From Asticcacaulis benevestitus DSM 16100 = ATCC BAA-896 (GTDB lineage Bacteria; Pseudomonadota; Alphaproteobacteria; Caulobacterales; Caulobacteraceae), in contig NZ_AQWM01000011.1 of the NCBI RefSeq assembly GCF_000376105.1, positions 1 through 64,000 on the forward strand: a DNA stretch of 64,000 nt. Direction: 5' to 3'. This document shows, in pieces, positions 54,262-63,464 of this stretch; the first letter of the stretch is position 1; every line of letters begins with the position of its first letter. A program made the position numbers and the translations under genes. The notes beneath the pieces were generated by a model. That model worked only from the letters and a program-made list of their open reading frames with translations. It did no database searches and was not told the origin of the DNA.

Positions 54262-57200
54262 CTAGTAATCCTTTGAATATCTGAGGCTCGCTGCAGTGCC
54301 GGCATTACCGGTTTGCGACAGAATACTCAAGCTGCGCGACAGGGCGATCTCAAGCTGTGTGGCCATGAAGCCCTTGGTGTCGGTCACGATCTCGACATAG
54401 ACATTGTTGGTCAGGTACTTGCCCGCTGCGAGCGACGTGCCGCGGCCGGTCGCGGTATCGGCCCCTATGATGCGCAGACGGTCGATACCGGTGGCGGACT
54501 GGAGCGCGCCGAGGGGATTGAGGTAATCCTTGCCGCCATTGAGGCCATTGACCGCCGAGGCCAGTTGCAGCGCTTCGGTGGCCGAGATGTTGGCCACGCT
54601 TTCGCCGAACAGCATCCGTGACAGGATTTCATCCTGCGGCAGGGCGGGCGTGGAGGAGAAGGCGATATCCGGACGCTGCGCCGAGCCTGTCACCTTGATG
54701 GTGCCCTTGATATCCTGCAGATCGGCGCTGGCGCTCAGGCTGATTTCCGGATCGGTGACGGGGCCGCCATCGAAGGTGATGGTGCCGGAATCGATGTCGA
54801 AGGAGCGACCGGCAAAGGTATAGTTGCCACGCACGACCTTCATTTCACCGACAATGCGCGGGTCGCGCGTGGTGCCGTTGACGCGCAGGCGCGCCGACCA
54901 TTCCGAAGCGAGCCCCATGCCCGAAACAAAAATCTGGTTATCGGCGCGGACCTGAATATCCAGACGCCAGAGGGCGGGCAGGGTATCGGCTGTCGCCACA
55001 GCATTGGCGTTTTCACCCTTGCGGCGCACGCCATCGAGCACGGCTACCTCAGCGGCGGTCTGCTTAAGGATGGTATATCTGAGTTGCGGCAGACGCAGAT
55101 TGCCCTTGATCAGCGCGCCGTCCGTTTCGTTGTTCGTGATGTCGAGCGTGCCGGAAACCGTCGAGTTGATCGCTTGACTGCGCGCCAGGCGGGCATTGCT
55201 GAGATCAACATGAACCATCATCGGGAACTTCTGCGCGGCGGCCAGACTGATCCAGCCATTGCCTTTGACCGTGCCTTCGCCGGCGCGTCCGGAGAAGCTG
55301 GTCAATTCAAGCCGGTCATTGGTGAACTTGCCATCGAGCGCGATGCTGGTGACGCGCGTGCCGAAATCCTCGTTGTCATAGGTCAGGCTGGTAGCCTTGA
55401 TGACGCCGTTGAGGTGCGGATTGCTGAGTTGACCGGAGACGTCGGCGGCGATGGCGATGGCGCCGGAAAGCTGCTGGCGCGGCATGCCGGTTAGCGAGAA
55501 CAGTACCCCGGACGGGCCGTTATAGCGCACGCCTCCGCTGATCTGCGCGGCGTTGATATCGGCGATCCAGTCCCCGCCGGCGGCAGGCGACAAGGCCATC
55601 TGGGCGCGGCCTACCGCACTGTTGCCTTGCCGGATCAGGGCATGGACATAGTTGTTGGTCGGGCTGCGATCCGGATCGAGGCGGGCATCGAGCACAATAT
55701 CGACCGGCGATGACACCACGGCAGCACTGGCGCGTGAGAAGCGACTGATCTTGAGGTTGGCGCGGGCGGTTGGGAAGGCATTGCCAGCCTGGCTGAAATC
55801 GACGGCGCCGGTGACCGTACCGGTCAGGCCCAGATCCTGCTGGATCAGATTGGCCAGCGACAGGTCGAGACTATTGAGGCGGGCCTGCGCCTTGAGGGTA
55901 TCGCCAAAACGACCGGACAGATCGATGCTGCCCTGTGACAGCACGACCTTGACCGGCGCCAGCACCCAGTCATCGCCGCTTTTCTTGATGACCGCCGGAT
56001 GATCGAGATGGAAGGGCAGGTCGTTGGCCTTGCCTTGCGCCGCGAAGGTATAGACGTTCGGCGCAAGGGTGCCGTTGATGGCGATGTTGAACGGTACGTC
56101 CTTCTTGCCGGTGGCGACGGCTTGCACCGTGCCGCGTTCGCCGGTCATAGCCACCTTGGCGCGGCCGGTGGCCAGAACCAGATCCTGATAGCGCATATCG
56201 GCCATCTGGACATCGGCAGTGAGCTGCATCTGGTCGTGCAGCACGATATTGGCGGCGATGATGGCGCGGCCGATATGGATTTTCATGTCACCGGGAATAT
56301 TGACGTCATTGCCCGTGGCCTTGACCACAGCGGCCTGATCGCCCCCCTGACTGCTCAGGTCCGCCGTGCCCTTGAGGCCGGAGCCGCTGATCGCCAGCGT
56401 GCCGGAGAAAGGACCTGAAGACTCTTGCGTCAACAGACCGGAAGCGTCGATGCCGGCGAAGGTCGCCTTGTGGATATCGATGCGCAGGGGCGAACCGGTC
56501 ATGACCAGGGCGTCGGCATTGAAGGGACCATAGGCCGTGCCGCCATCGGCGAGCAGGGCGAAGCCTTCCGGCGTGCTGGAAAGGCGCGCCGTCACATCGA
56601 CCATCTTCACGCCAAGGCCTGGGTGGGCGGCCTTGATGACGGCATTGGGGTGATCGAGCGTGCCCGAGGCCACGGCTTCGAGCGGGCCATAGTCGAGCGA
56701 ATTGGCCCTGGCGTTCAGGTTGATCGCGCCGTTTTTCGTCAGGGTGCCTGAGGCGCTGATCAGGGTGAATTTCGGCGCCTTGCCGGTCAGGTTGGTCAGG
56801 GCCACGGTGCCGTTCTCGCTGTAGGCATAGCCGCCGGAAAGCTTGGCATTGCCACCCAGAACGCCTTGCAGGCTGTCGCTGAGCTTCGTCGTCTGGGCAT
56901 TGGCGCTGCCCTTGACGCTGACCCGGCTATGATTGAGCGCCACATGTGCGGTGGTCGATAGATTGACCGTACCGACGTCTTCGACCGGGTAAGCGTTGAG
57001 ATTGGCCTTCACATCGGCGGCGAATAGGCTTTTGGCAAGATCGCCGGTCAGGGTGGTGGTCGCCTTGATGCGGTCGGAGGTAACGCGGATCGTATTGCTG
57101 GAGAGCTTGCCGTCCTCCAGACGGACCTCGCCATCAAGTTTCAGATGCGTCAGCAGCGGATCGACCTGAGAGGCTATACCGGTCAGGGAGGTCAGTTCGG

Positions 57201-58545
57201 CCTTGACCGGCACGATGACGCCGGTCTCGGTCATGCGGCTGCGCCCCTTGGCGGCAAAGCTGGTGAGCTTTATGCCCGCCAGATCGAAGCGCTTGGCGGC
57301 AAGGTCATAATCGATGCGCGGCGTCTTGAAATCGCCATCAACCAGCAGATCGGCGTGCAGGTTGGACGCCGTGAAATCCTTGCCCAGCACGTCCGGCTTG
57401 AGCAGTCGGGCATGCAGTTCGAGCTTGCGGAAATGGTTCGAGGCGAGATCGACCACACCCTTGGCGTCGATGCGCAGGGCGTCGGTCGAGAGCGCTACCA
57501 CGCTGTCGAGCGCGCGGTTTTTCAGGGTGGTGGTCAGATCGACCTGCACAGCCGGGCGCAGCAGAGCCACGGTGTCGCCGGTCAGGATCTGGTCGGGATG
57601 GGCTGTGCCCGTGACATGGAAGACTCCGCTTTGCGCCACAACGCCAAGATCGAGGAGGTTGTCAGGACCGAAATTGGCCACCGCGCGGCCATTCCACTGT
57701 TTCCAGGTGCCCTTGCCGCCCAGATTGGCGGTGAAAGCTTTGTCGAACTTGAGCAGGGTGGCGGCGATGCCCGTGGCCGGTGCATCGAGATCGGCCATGA
57801 TATCGAGCTGATTGGTATTTGGCGCGGCATCGACCACAAGCTTGAGGTGATCGCCTTTTTCGCTAAGCGCCAGGGCGTCGATCTTGATGCGCTGGCGCTT
57901 GAGGTGCGCCTGACCGTTGAGCACAATCGTATGCGCTTCACCCATGACCGCCTTGTCGAGCACCAAAGCATCGATGCGCAGGCGGTTGATATCTATATCG
58001 AGGTCAGGCAGCAGCGGACCATCGCTTTTGGGCGTATCGCTCGGATTGAGCACTGGCTGGCGCAGGACTTCGATCTTCGGCGTCGAGACATCGCGGATAT
58101 CGACGTGCTTGTTGAGATAGCCGAAGGGGCGCCAGTCAAGGTGAATTGCCGGACTCTGGATGAAGGTGCCCTTGAGGTCCTTGACCTTGACGTCATGCAG
58201 GGTCATCTCGCCGTAAAGCGAGCCGTCGATGTCGCCGATCTCGATCTGCAGACCGGAATTGAGCTTGATGCCGGTGGCCAGTTCGATCAGCAGGCGACGG
58301 CCCGGCGGTGTGTTCAGCCCGGCCAGAAGCGCGCCGATCAGGACGGTGAAACCTAACAGGATAAAGGCGATATTACGCGCCACGCGTGACCAGCTAATAT
58401 CGCGCCAATCGAAGGGCTTACGCGGTTGTTTCGGCGCGGGGGCTGGCGTTTCGGATTCGGGCGCAAAATCGGGCTCAGTCTGCGGCAAGCCTTCCGGCGC
58501 GACAGAATCAACAGGCGGCTTTGGTGTGCGGGGTTTACGAGCCAT
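54262..58545 (-). CDS. tamB: TamB: inner-membrane-anchored AsmA-like translocation/assembly protein
   Basis: A 1427-residue protein. After a Pro-rich cytoplasmic N-terminus there is one membrane helix (about 48-70, IAFILLGFTVLIGALLAGL), then a very long beta-rich periplasmic region, and the TamB C-terminal domain in the last 380 residues (LPQDEILSRMLFGESVANIS, ending near ILSQTGNAGTAASLRYSKDY). TamB bridges the envelope and with TamA aids insertion of outer-membrane proteins or phospholipid transport. The ATG at 58545 lies one base after the tamA stop. Confidence 0.93.
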   Translation of the reverse strand: MARKPRTPKPPVDSVAPEGLPQTEPDFAPESETPAPAPKQPRKPFDWRDISWSRVARNIAFILLGFTVLIGALLAGLNTPPGRRLLIELATGIKLNSGLQIEIGDIDGSLYGEMTLHDVKVKDLKGTFIQSPAIHLDWRPFGYLNKHVDIRDVSTPKIEVLRQPVLNPSDTPKSDGPLLPDLDIDINRLRIDALVLDKAVMGEAHTIVLNGQAHLKRQRIKIDALALSEKGDHLKLVVDAAPNTNQLDIMADLDAPATGIAATLLKFDKAFTANLGGKGTWKQWNGRAVANFGPDNLLDLGVVAQSGVFHVTGTAHPDQILTGDTVALLRPAVQVDLTTTLKNRALDSVVALSTDALRIDAKGVVDLASNHFRKLELHARLLKPDVLGKDFTASNLHADLLVDGDFKTPRIDYDLAAKRFDLAGIKLTSFAAKGRSRMTETGVIVPVKAELTSLTGIASQVDPLLTHLKLDGEVRLEDGKLSSNTIRVTSDRIKATTTLTGDLAKSLFAADVKANLNAYPVEDVGTVNLSTTAHVALNHSRVSVKGSANAQTTKLSDSLQGVLGGNAKLSGGYAYSENGTVALTNLTGKAPKFTLISASGTLTKNGAINLNARANSLDYGPLEAVASGTLDHPNAVIKAAHPGLGVKMVDVTARLSSTPEGFALLADGGTAYGPFNADALVMTGSPLRIDIHKATFAGIDASGLLTQESSGPFSGTLAISGSGLKGTADLSSQGGDQAAVVKATGNDVNIPGDMKIHIGRAIIAANIVLHDQMQLTADVQMADMRYQDLVLATGRAKVAMTGERGTVQAVATGKKDVPFNIAINGTLAPNVYTFAAQGKANDLPFHLDHPAVIKKSGDDWVLAPVKVVLSQGSIDLSGRFGDTLKAQARLNSLDLSLANLIQQDLGLTGTVTGAVDFSQAGNAFPTARANLKISRFSRASAAVVSSPVDIVLDARLDPDRSPTNNYVHALIRQGNSAVGRAQMALSPAAGGDWIADINAAQISGGVRYNGPSGVLFSLTGMPRQQLSGAIAIAADVSGQLSNPHLNGVIKATSLTYDNEDFGTRVTSIALDGKFTNDRLELTSFSGRAGEGTVKGNGWISLAAAQKFPMMVHVDLSNARLARSQAINSTVSGTLDITNNETDGALIKGNLRLPQLRYTILKQTAAEVAVLDGVRRKGENANAVATADTLPALWRLDIQVRADNQIFVSGMGLASEWSARLRVNGTTRDPRIVGEMKVVRGNYTFAGRSFDIDSGTITFDGGPVTDPEISLSASADLQDIKGTIKVTGSAQRPDIAFSSTPALPQDEILSRMLFGESVANISATEALQLASAVNGLNGGKDYLNPLGALQSATGIDRLRIIGADTATGRGTSLAAGKYLTNNVYVEIVTDTKGFMATQLEIALSRSLSILSQTGNAGTAASLRYSKDY

Positions 58546-58546
58546 C

Positions 58547-60682
58547 CTAGAACGCCTGCCCGATGCCGACATAGAGCGCGATCAAGGGCTCGCCGGCTTC
58601 TTTGTTACGCTTGACAGGTGTGGCGATATCGATGCGGATCGGCCCGAAATTGGTGTACATGCGCGCCCCTATGCCGACCCCGACGCGCAGGTCCTTGAAG
58701 GACGGCGTGGTCGAGGTATAGGCTTGGCCGATATCGATAAAGGGCACGATGCCGAGATCGCCGAAGCGATAGCGGTATTCGACCGAGGCTTCGAAGAGGC
58801 TCAGGCCGCCGGTCGGATCGAGCGTATCGTCCTTCGGGCCAAGCTGCTGATAGCCATAGCCGCGCACCGATCCGCCGCCGCCGGCATAGAGGCGGCGTGA
58901 CGGGGCGATATCTTCAAGATTGCCGCCGACCACAAAGCCCAGACGGGTGCGGGCGGCGATGACCGCCTTGGCGCCCATGGGGTGATAATAGCTGGCGTCC
59001 AGTATGGTGCGGACGCTCGAACCACCGCCCGACAGCGATATCTGCGGCGTCACCTCCGCTGAGGCGCGGTAGCCGGTAGCCGGGTTAAGCAGGCTGTCGG
59101 AGCGGTCATAGGCCAGCTTGGTCGGCAAGGCGGCGACATAGAAGCTGTCGGCTTCGCCCAGGAAGTCCTTCAGACCGCTGGTCGCTTCCTTCGAGGCGGT
59201 GATGTCGAAGCCGTAGGACCAGGTCCAGACCTTTTGCCACAAGGGCGTCGAGACGCGCGACACCAGACCGGAGAACCCGACCGTATAGGCTTCGTAGCTG
59301 TCGTAGACATTATGTCCGGCGCTGGCGCTGAGCTGGAAGGTGCGATCGCGCTTCTTGGCGTTGGATCGACGGAAGGTCGTGGTCAGGTCTTGCGTCTTGG
59401 TGCCGAGCGCGCCGGTGACGATCAGGGCGCCTTCTGGCGGGAAGAGGTTGCGGTTCTGCCAGCTTGCCGTGGCGGTGAAGCCTTCGCCGGTGCCGTAACC
59501 GACTTCGGCGGCCAGGGTGCGGGCGGGGCCTTTTTGCTGGTGGACGAGCAGATCGACATATTCGGTGCCGTCCTCGCCAAAGGTGCCGGTGGCGACCGGC
59601 TCGACTGCCACGCTGCGGAACAGGCCGGTGGCGACGAGCGCCTCGCGCAGGTCATCGACCTGGCGGTTGTCGTAAAGATCGCCCTTCCTGAAGCGGGTCA
59701 TGACCGCGACGTGATCGGCGCCAAAGGCTTCGCGGCCATCGGACTTGAAGCCGCCGAAGCGTGAGCGATTTCCGGTGTCGACCTCGAGCGTGTAATCGCC
59801 GGTCAGTTTGGCGCCATCGAGCAGGATATCGCGCGTACCGACCTTGGAGAAAGGATAGCCGCTCTGTTGCATGACCACGCTGACATTGGCCTCGGCTGCC
59901 AGCACCTGGGTGGCGATGATCTGGTCGCCGGTTTTGAGCGGCAGGGCGTTGCGAATCAGGTCGGGCGGCAGGGTCGGGTTGGCATTGGCCATAATCAGGC
60001 CAAAGCGATAGGCGGGGCCGGGCACCACGGTAATGTGCACCTGAACCGTGCCGTTGGGCAGGCTGGTGCCGCTCTTGTCGGTCGGGGTGGTGACCGTGGT
60101 GGTGACCGTGCCGTCGTAATAGCCTTCCGATTTCAGCAGGCGCAGGATCAGGGCCTCGTCCTCGGTAGCGCGGGCGCGCACCATGGTGACATTGACGGCC
60201 TTGCCCTTACCCGTTTGCAGCGAGCTCAGCTTCTTGAACTCATCGTTGAGGGCGACCTCATGCAGGCCATCGACCACGGTGGCGTAACGGATTTCCGGCA
60301 GCACGTCTTCGGTAACGAGCGTGGTGTTGGGCTGGACATCGTAACCGGCCAGAGCCGGCAAGGGTGCATCGAGTTCGGTGTCTTCGGTCGCGGTGACGGG
60401 GGGCAGGGCGTCCTCCGGCGTCTCGGTCGCGATCGTCGTGTCCGGTGTCGGCGCGTCCGGCACAGGGGCGGCTTCCGGCTGAACGGGCAGGGCAGGGGCT
60501 ACGGTCTCTTCAAGCGGCGGCAGGGCGGCGTCGAAATCAGCATCATTGATGATGGGGGTATCTTCGGGCGCGCTTTGGGCTTTGGGTGCCACCGGCGCTA
60601 TCGTCTGCGCCTGCACAGGGACGCACATCAGCAGGGCGACAACCGACACGGTCACCGGCAACGCGATGCGCTCAGCACACAA
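58547..60682 (-). CDS. tamA: TamA: BamA-superfamily outer-membrane protein
   Basis: About 711 residues: a signal peptide (VSVVALLMCVPVQAQ), a Pro/acidic linker of about 90 residues, POTRA domains at about 120-370 and a 16-strand Omp85 barrel (LRVGVGIGARMYTNFGPIRI near the end, the conserved barrel close). GYRASAEVTPQISL and SVRGYGYQQLGPKD (the RGY-type lid loop) are typical. No ATG is available; the assigned start is a TTG at 60682, and the frame stays open about 80 bp further upstream, so the N-terminus is uncertain. Confidence 0.9.
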   Translation of the reverse strand: MCAERIALPVTVSVVALLMCVPVQAQTIAPVAPKAQSAPEDTPIINDADFDAALPPLEETVAPALPVQPEAAPVPDAPTPDTTIATETPEDALPPVTATEDTELDAPLPALAGYDVQPNTTLVTEDVLPEIRYATVVDGLHEVALNDEFKKLSSLQTGKGKAVNVTMVRARATEDEALILRLLKSEGYYDGTVTTTVTTPTDKSGTSLPNGTVQVHITVVPGPAYRFGLIMANANPTLPPDLIRNALPLKTGDQIIATQVLAAEANVSVVMQQSGYPFSKVGTRDILLDGAKLTGDYTLEVDTGNRSRFGGFKSDGREAFGADHVAVMTRFRKGDLYDNRQVDDLREALVATGLFRSVAVEPVATGTFGEDGTEYVDLLVHQQKGPARTLAAEVGYGTGEGFTATASWQNRNLFPPEGALIVTGALGTKTQDLTTTFRRSNAKKRDRTFQLSASAGHNVYDSYEAYTVGFSGLVSRVSTPLWQKVWTWSYGFDITASKEATSGLKDFLGEADSFYVAALPTKLAYDRSDSLLNPATGYRASAEVTPQISLSGGGSSVRTILDASYYHPMGAKAVIAARTRLGFVVGGNLEDIAPSRRLYAGGGGSVRGYGYQQLGPKDDTLDPTGGLSLFEASVEYRYRFGDLGIVPFIDIGQAYTSTTPSFKDLRVGVGIGARMYTNFGPIRIDIATPVKRNKEAGEPLIALYVGIGQAF

Positions 60683-60922
60683 GTTCGGCGCAGATCTGGC
60701 TTTGGAAATCAGAATAGGACGTGCCCTCAGACGCGCGGCAAACCTTTGCCGCTCTCGATATTACCGTCGTTGCCTTAACTTTCCGCAAAAAATCGATGTG
60801 GAAAGCCATAGGGTGATTCGAAAATGGCTGACCCGCGTGAATTTAACCGCAAGGGCCGGAGCGCGTCCCTTTTCAGGGCAGGCTAAACAGAAATTGACAA
60901 GCCAGTTGTGAAGGAAAATGCT

Positions 60923-61996
60923 ATGCCAGACCTTATGCCCGACACCGCCACATCCACCGAAATTGATCCGCGCTTTCAGACGCTCAGCCGCCGCGAACCG
61001 GGGGATTTTGTCTATAGCGTGCGCACCACCGGAGTCTATTGCCGCCCGACCTGTCCGTCACGCCTGCCGAAGCCGGAAAACGTCAGCTTTCATGCGAGTT
61101 GCGAGGCTGCCGAAGTTGTGGGATTTCGCGCCTGCCTGCGCTGCAAGCCACGCGACGCCAGCACACAAGCGAAGCAGGCGGAGATGATCGTTACCGTCTG
61201 CCGTTTTATCGAAGGGGCGGAAGACACGCCCTCGCTTGACGAAATGGCGGCCCGCGCCGACCTGTCGCCGCACCATTTCCATCGTCTGTTCAAGGCGTCC
61301 ACCGGCCTGACGCCCAAGGCCTATGGCGATGCGCACCGCGCGCAGCGAGTGCGCCAGAGCTTGAGTGCCGGTGAGGCGGTGACGGCGGCGCTTTATGAGG
61401 CCGGCTACGGATCGAGCGGGCGTTTTTACGAGCGCTCGAACGCCATACTGGGCATGACCCCGACGGAATTCCAGACGGGCGGCGCCGGCGATATCCGATT
61501 TGCCATCGGGCAGTGCTCACTCGGCGTCATCCTGGTGGCGCAATCGTATAAGGGAATCTGCGCCATCACCCTGGGCGATGAGGCCGAGGCGCTGGCGCGT
61601 GATCTGCAGGACCGGTTCCCCAAGGCTAATCTGATCGGCGCCGATGCCGATTTCGAGCGTCATATGGCACAGGTGGTTGGCATGATCGACCAGCAACAGG
61701 CGCTGGATCTGCCGCTCGATATTCGCGGCACCGCCTTCCAGCAAAGGGTATGGCAAGCCCTGCGCGCTATTCCTTCGGGCCAAACGCGCTCCTATGCCGA
61801 GATCGCCGAGGCTATTGGTGCGCCGAAAGCCGTGCGTGCCGTGGCGGGCGCCTGTGCTGCCAATGCGCTGGCCATCGCCATTCCCTGTCATCGGGTGGTA
61901 CGTACCGATGGCGCTTTGTCGGGCTATCGCTGGGGCGTCGAGCGTAAGCGCGCTCTGTTGCTGAAGGAGGGCCAAAAAGGCATGAAGCATGTTTGA
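60923..61996 (+). CDS. ada: Ada: bifunctional O6-methylguanine-DNA methyltransferase/activator
   Basis: A 357-residue protein in the full Ada order. N-terminal domain: Cys40, Cys44, Cys71 and Cys74 bind zinc (TTGVYCRPTCPSR, FRACLRCKP). AraC-type HTH: residues about 88-185 (DEMAARADLSPHHFHRLFK). C-terminal methyltransferase: AIPCHRV with acceptor Cys322. Methylation of the first zinc Cys turns it into an activator of its own operon. The ATG at 60923 follows AAGGA; a GTG at 60908 is less likely. Confidence 0.95.
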   Translation: MPDLMPDTATSTEIDPRFQTLSRREPGDFVYSVRTTGVYCRPTCPSRLPKPENVSFHASCEAAEVVGFRACLRCKPRDASTQAKQAEMIVTVCRFIEGAEDTPSLDEMAARADLSPHHFHRLFKASTGLTPKAYGDAHRAQRVRQSLSAGEAVTAALYEAGYGSSGRFYERSNAILGMTPTEFQTGGAGDIRFAIGQCSLGVILVAQSYKGICAITLGDEAEALARDLQDRFPKANLIGADADFERHMAQVVGMIDQQQALDLPLDIRGTAFQQRVWQALRAIPSGQTRSYAEIAEAIGAPKAVRAVAGACAANALAIAIPCHRVVRTDGALSGYRWGVERKRALLLKEGQKGMKHV

Positions 61997-62702
61997 AGCC
62001 GATCTCTTTCCCGAACAGGTGCTTCATGAGTGGCCGCATCTGGAACACGATGTCGATGTTCGTGGCTACGCGGTCCTGCCGAGCTTGGTCGCGCCGGAGA
62101 CGTGTAAGATGCTTGCGGCACTCTATGAGCAGCCGGTGTTCCGCAGCCATGTCCATATGGCGCGTCACGGCTTCGGGCGCGGCGAGTACAAGTATTTTGC
62201 CTATCCTCTGCCGAATGTTTTGGCGGAATTACGAGCGCGCCTTTATCCGCATCTCGTGCCGATCGCCAACCGCTGGCAGCAGCGCATGGGGCTCGATGTC
62301 CGTTTTCCGGCCGATCATGCCGATTTCCTGGCGCGATGCCATGCGGCAGGGCAGGTACGGCCCACGCCGCTTTTGCTGCACTATGGCGTCGATGACTACA
62401 ACTGTCTGCATCAGGATCTGTATGGCGAACATGTCTTTCCCTTGCAGGTGGCCATCCTGTTGTCGCGTCCGGAAGAGGATTTCACCGGCGGCGAGTTCAT
62501 CCTGACCGAACAGCGCCCGCGTATGCAGTCGGTGGCCTCGGTCGTGCCGCTGCAGCAAGGTGACGCGGTGATCTTCGCAGTGCATCAGCGGCCGGTGGCC
62601 GGCACACGCGGCGACTATCGCGTCACGATGCGTCACGGTGTGTCGCGAGTGCGTTCGGGGCGGCGGCATACCTTAGGCATTATTTTTCATGACGCAGCCT
62701 GA
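61989..62702 (+). CDS. 2OG-Fe(II) oxygenase of the ada operon
   Basis: A 237-residue prolyl-hydroxylase-like dioxygenase. HQDLYGEHVFPLQVAILLS gives the HxD motif, FTGGEFILTEQRPR the typical strand, and RVTMRHGVSRVRSGRRHTLGIIF supplies the distal His and Arg. It uses 2-oxoglutarate and iron to oxidise an unknown substrate. Overlap of 8 bases with ada and 14 with alkB places it in the alkylation-response operon, so a repair or tRNA/DNA-related task is plausible (inference). Confidence 0.88.
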   Translation: MFEADLFPEQVLHEWPHLEHDVDVRGYAVLPSLVAPETCKMLAALYEQPVFRSHVHMARHGFGRGEYKYFAYPLPNVLAELRARLYPHLVPIANRWQQRMGLDVRFPADHADFLARCHAAGQVRPTPLLLHYGVDDYNCLHQDLYGEHVFPLQVAILLSRPEEDFTGGEFILTEQRPRMQSVASVVPLQQGDAVIFAVHQRPVAGTRGDYRVTMRHGVSRVRSGRRHTLGIIFHDAA

Positions 62703-63321
62703 CCTGTTCGGTGCGCCTGAGTTCAAGCGTGAGGGCGTGTCCCTCCTGCGCGGTTTCGCCATGCCCGATGCCCAAGAATTGGTGGCCGCTATTGAGGCGG
62801 TGGCTAGGGTGGCGTCGTTCCGGCATATGACCGTGCCGGGCGGTGGCCGCATGTCGGTGGGCATGACCAATGCGGGCGTCGGCTGGGTGGCCGACAGCAA
62901 GGGCTATCGTTATGCCCGCATAGACCCGCTGAGTGGCCAGCCTTGGCCGGCCCTGCCGCCCGTATTTACCCATCTGGCGGAGCGTGCCGCTCAGGCCGCA
63001 GGGTTCGGGTTCACGCCGGATGGCTGCCTGATCAACCGCTATGAACCGGGCGCGAAAATGGGGCTGCATCAGGATATCAACGAAGGCGATTATTCGGCGC
63101 CGATCGTATAGGTGTCGCTGGGACTGCCGGCGACCTTCCAGTTCGGCGGCCTAAAGCGCAGCGATCCGGTGGAGAAGATCACGCTCCACCACGGCGATGT
63201 CGTGGTGTGGGGCGGTCCGGCGCGCAAGAGTTTCCACGGGGTGTTGACGTTAAAAGCCGGCCAACATGTCATTGGTAGTCATCGTTATAACCTGACGTTC
63301 CGTAAAACTTCCCCTCCCTAA
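62689..63321 (+). pseudogene. alkB: alkB interrupted by an in-frame amber codon
   Basis: The frame runs 62689-63321 and would encode a 210-residue AlkB, the 2OG/Fe(II) enzyme that removes 1-methyladenine and 3-methylcytosine from DNA. Codon 141 is TAG (63109-63111). In AlkB the site is APIVSVSLGLPA; here it reads APIV-stop-VSLGLPA, consistent with a single TCG-to-TAG change. The first part carries His127 and Asp129 (LHQDINEG); the second carries His183 (SFHGVL) and Arg205 (NLTFRKT), so neither part alone has the full active site. Everything else is intact, implying a recent mutation, sequence error or suppression. Confidence 0.9.
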
Positions 63322-63463
63322 ACCAAAGGTTTGGGGAGGTGGCATTTGCAAAGCGAATGACGGAGGGCGCGTCTCAGTTGGTGGAGCCTCTCCGTCTCGA
63401 CGCGCTTCGCCTGAGGGCTACGCGTGCTCGACACCTCCCCATTTGAAAAATGGGGAGGAGAAA
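63308..63463. repeat. Palindromic intergenic repeat between alkB and topA
   Basis: CCTCCC-TAAACC-AAAGGTTTGGGGAGG and CCTCCCCATTTG-AAAAATGGGGAGG hairpins flank a core with AGCGAATGACGGAGGG, which matches the core of the repeat at 19007-19130. The outer C-rich/G-rich arms are inverted overall. It begins inside the last codons of alkB and ends just before the topA stop. Confidence 0.8.
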
Positions 63464-63464
63464 G

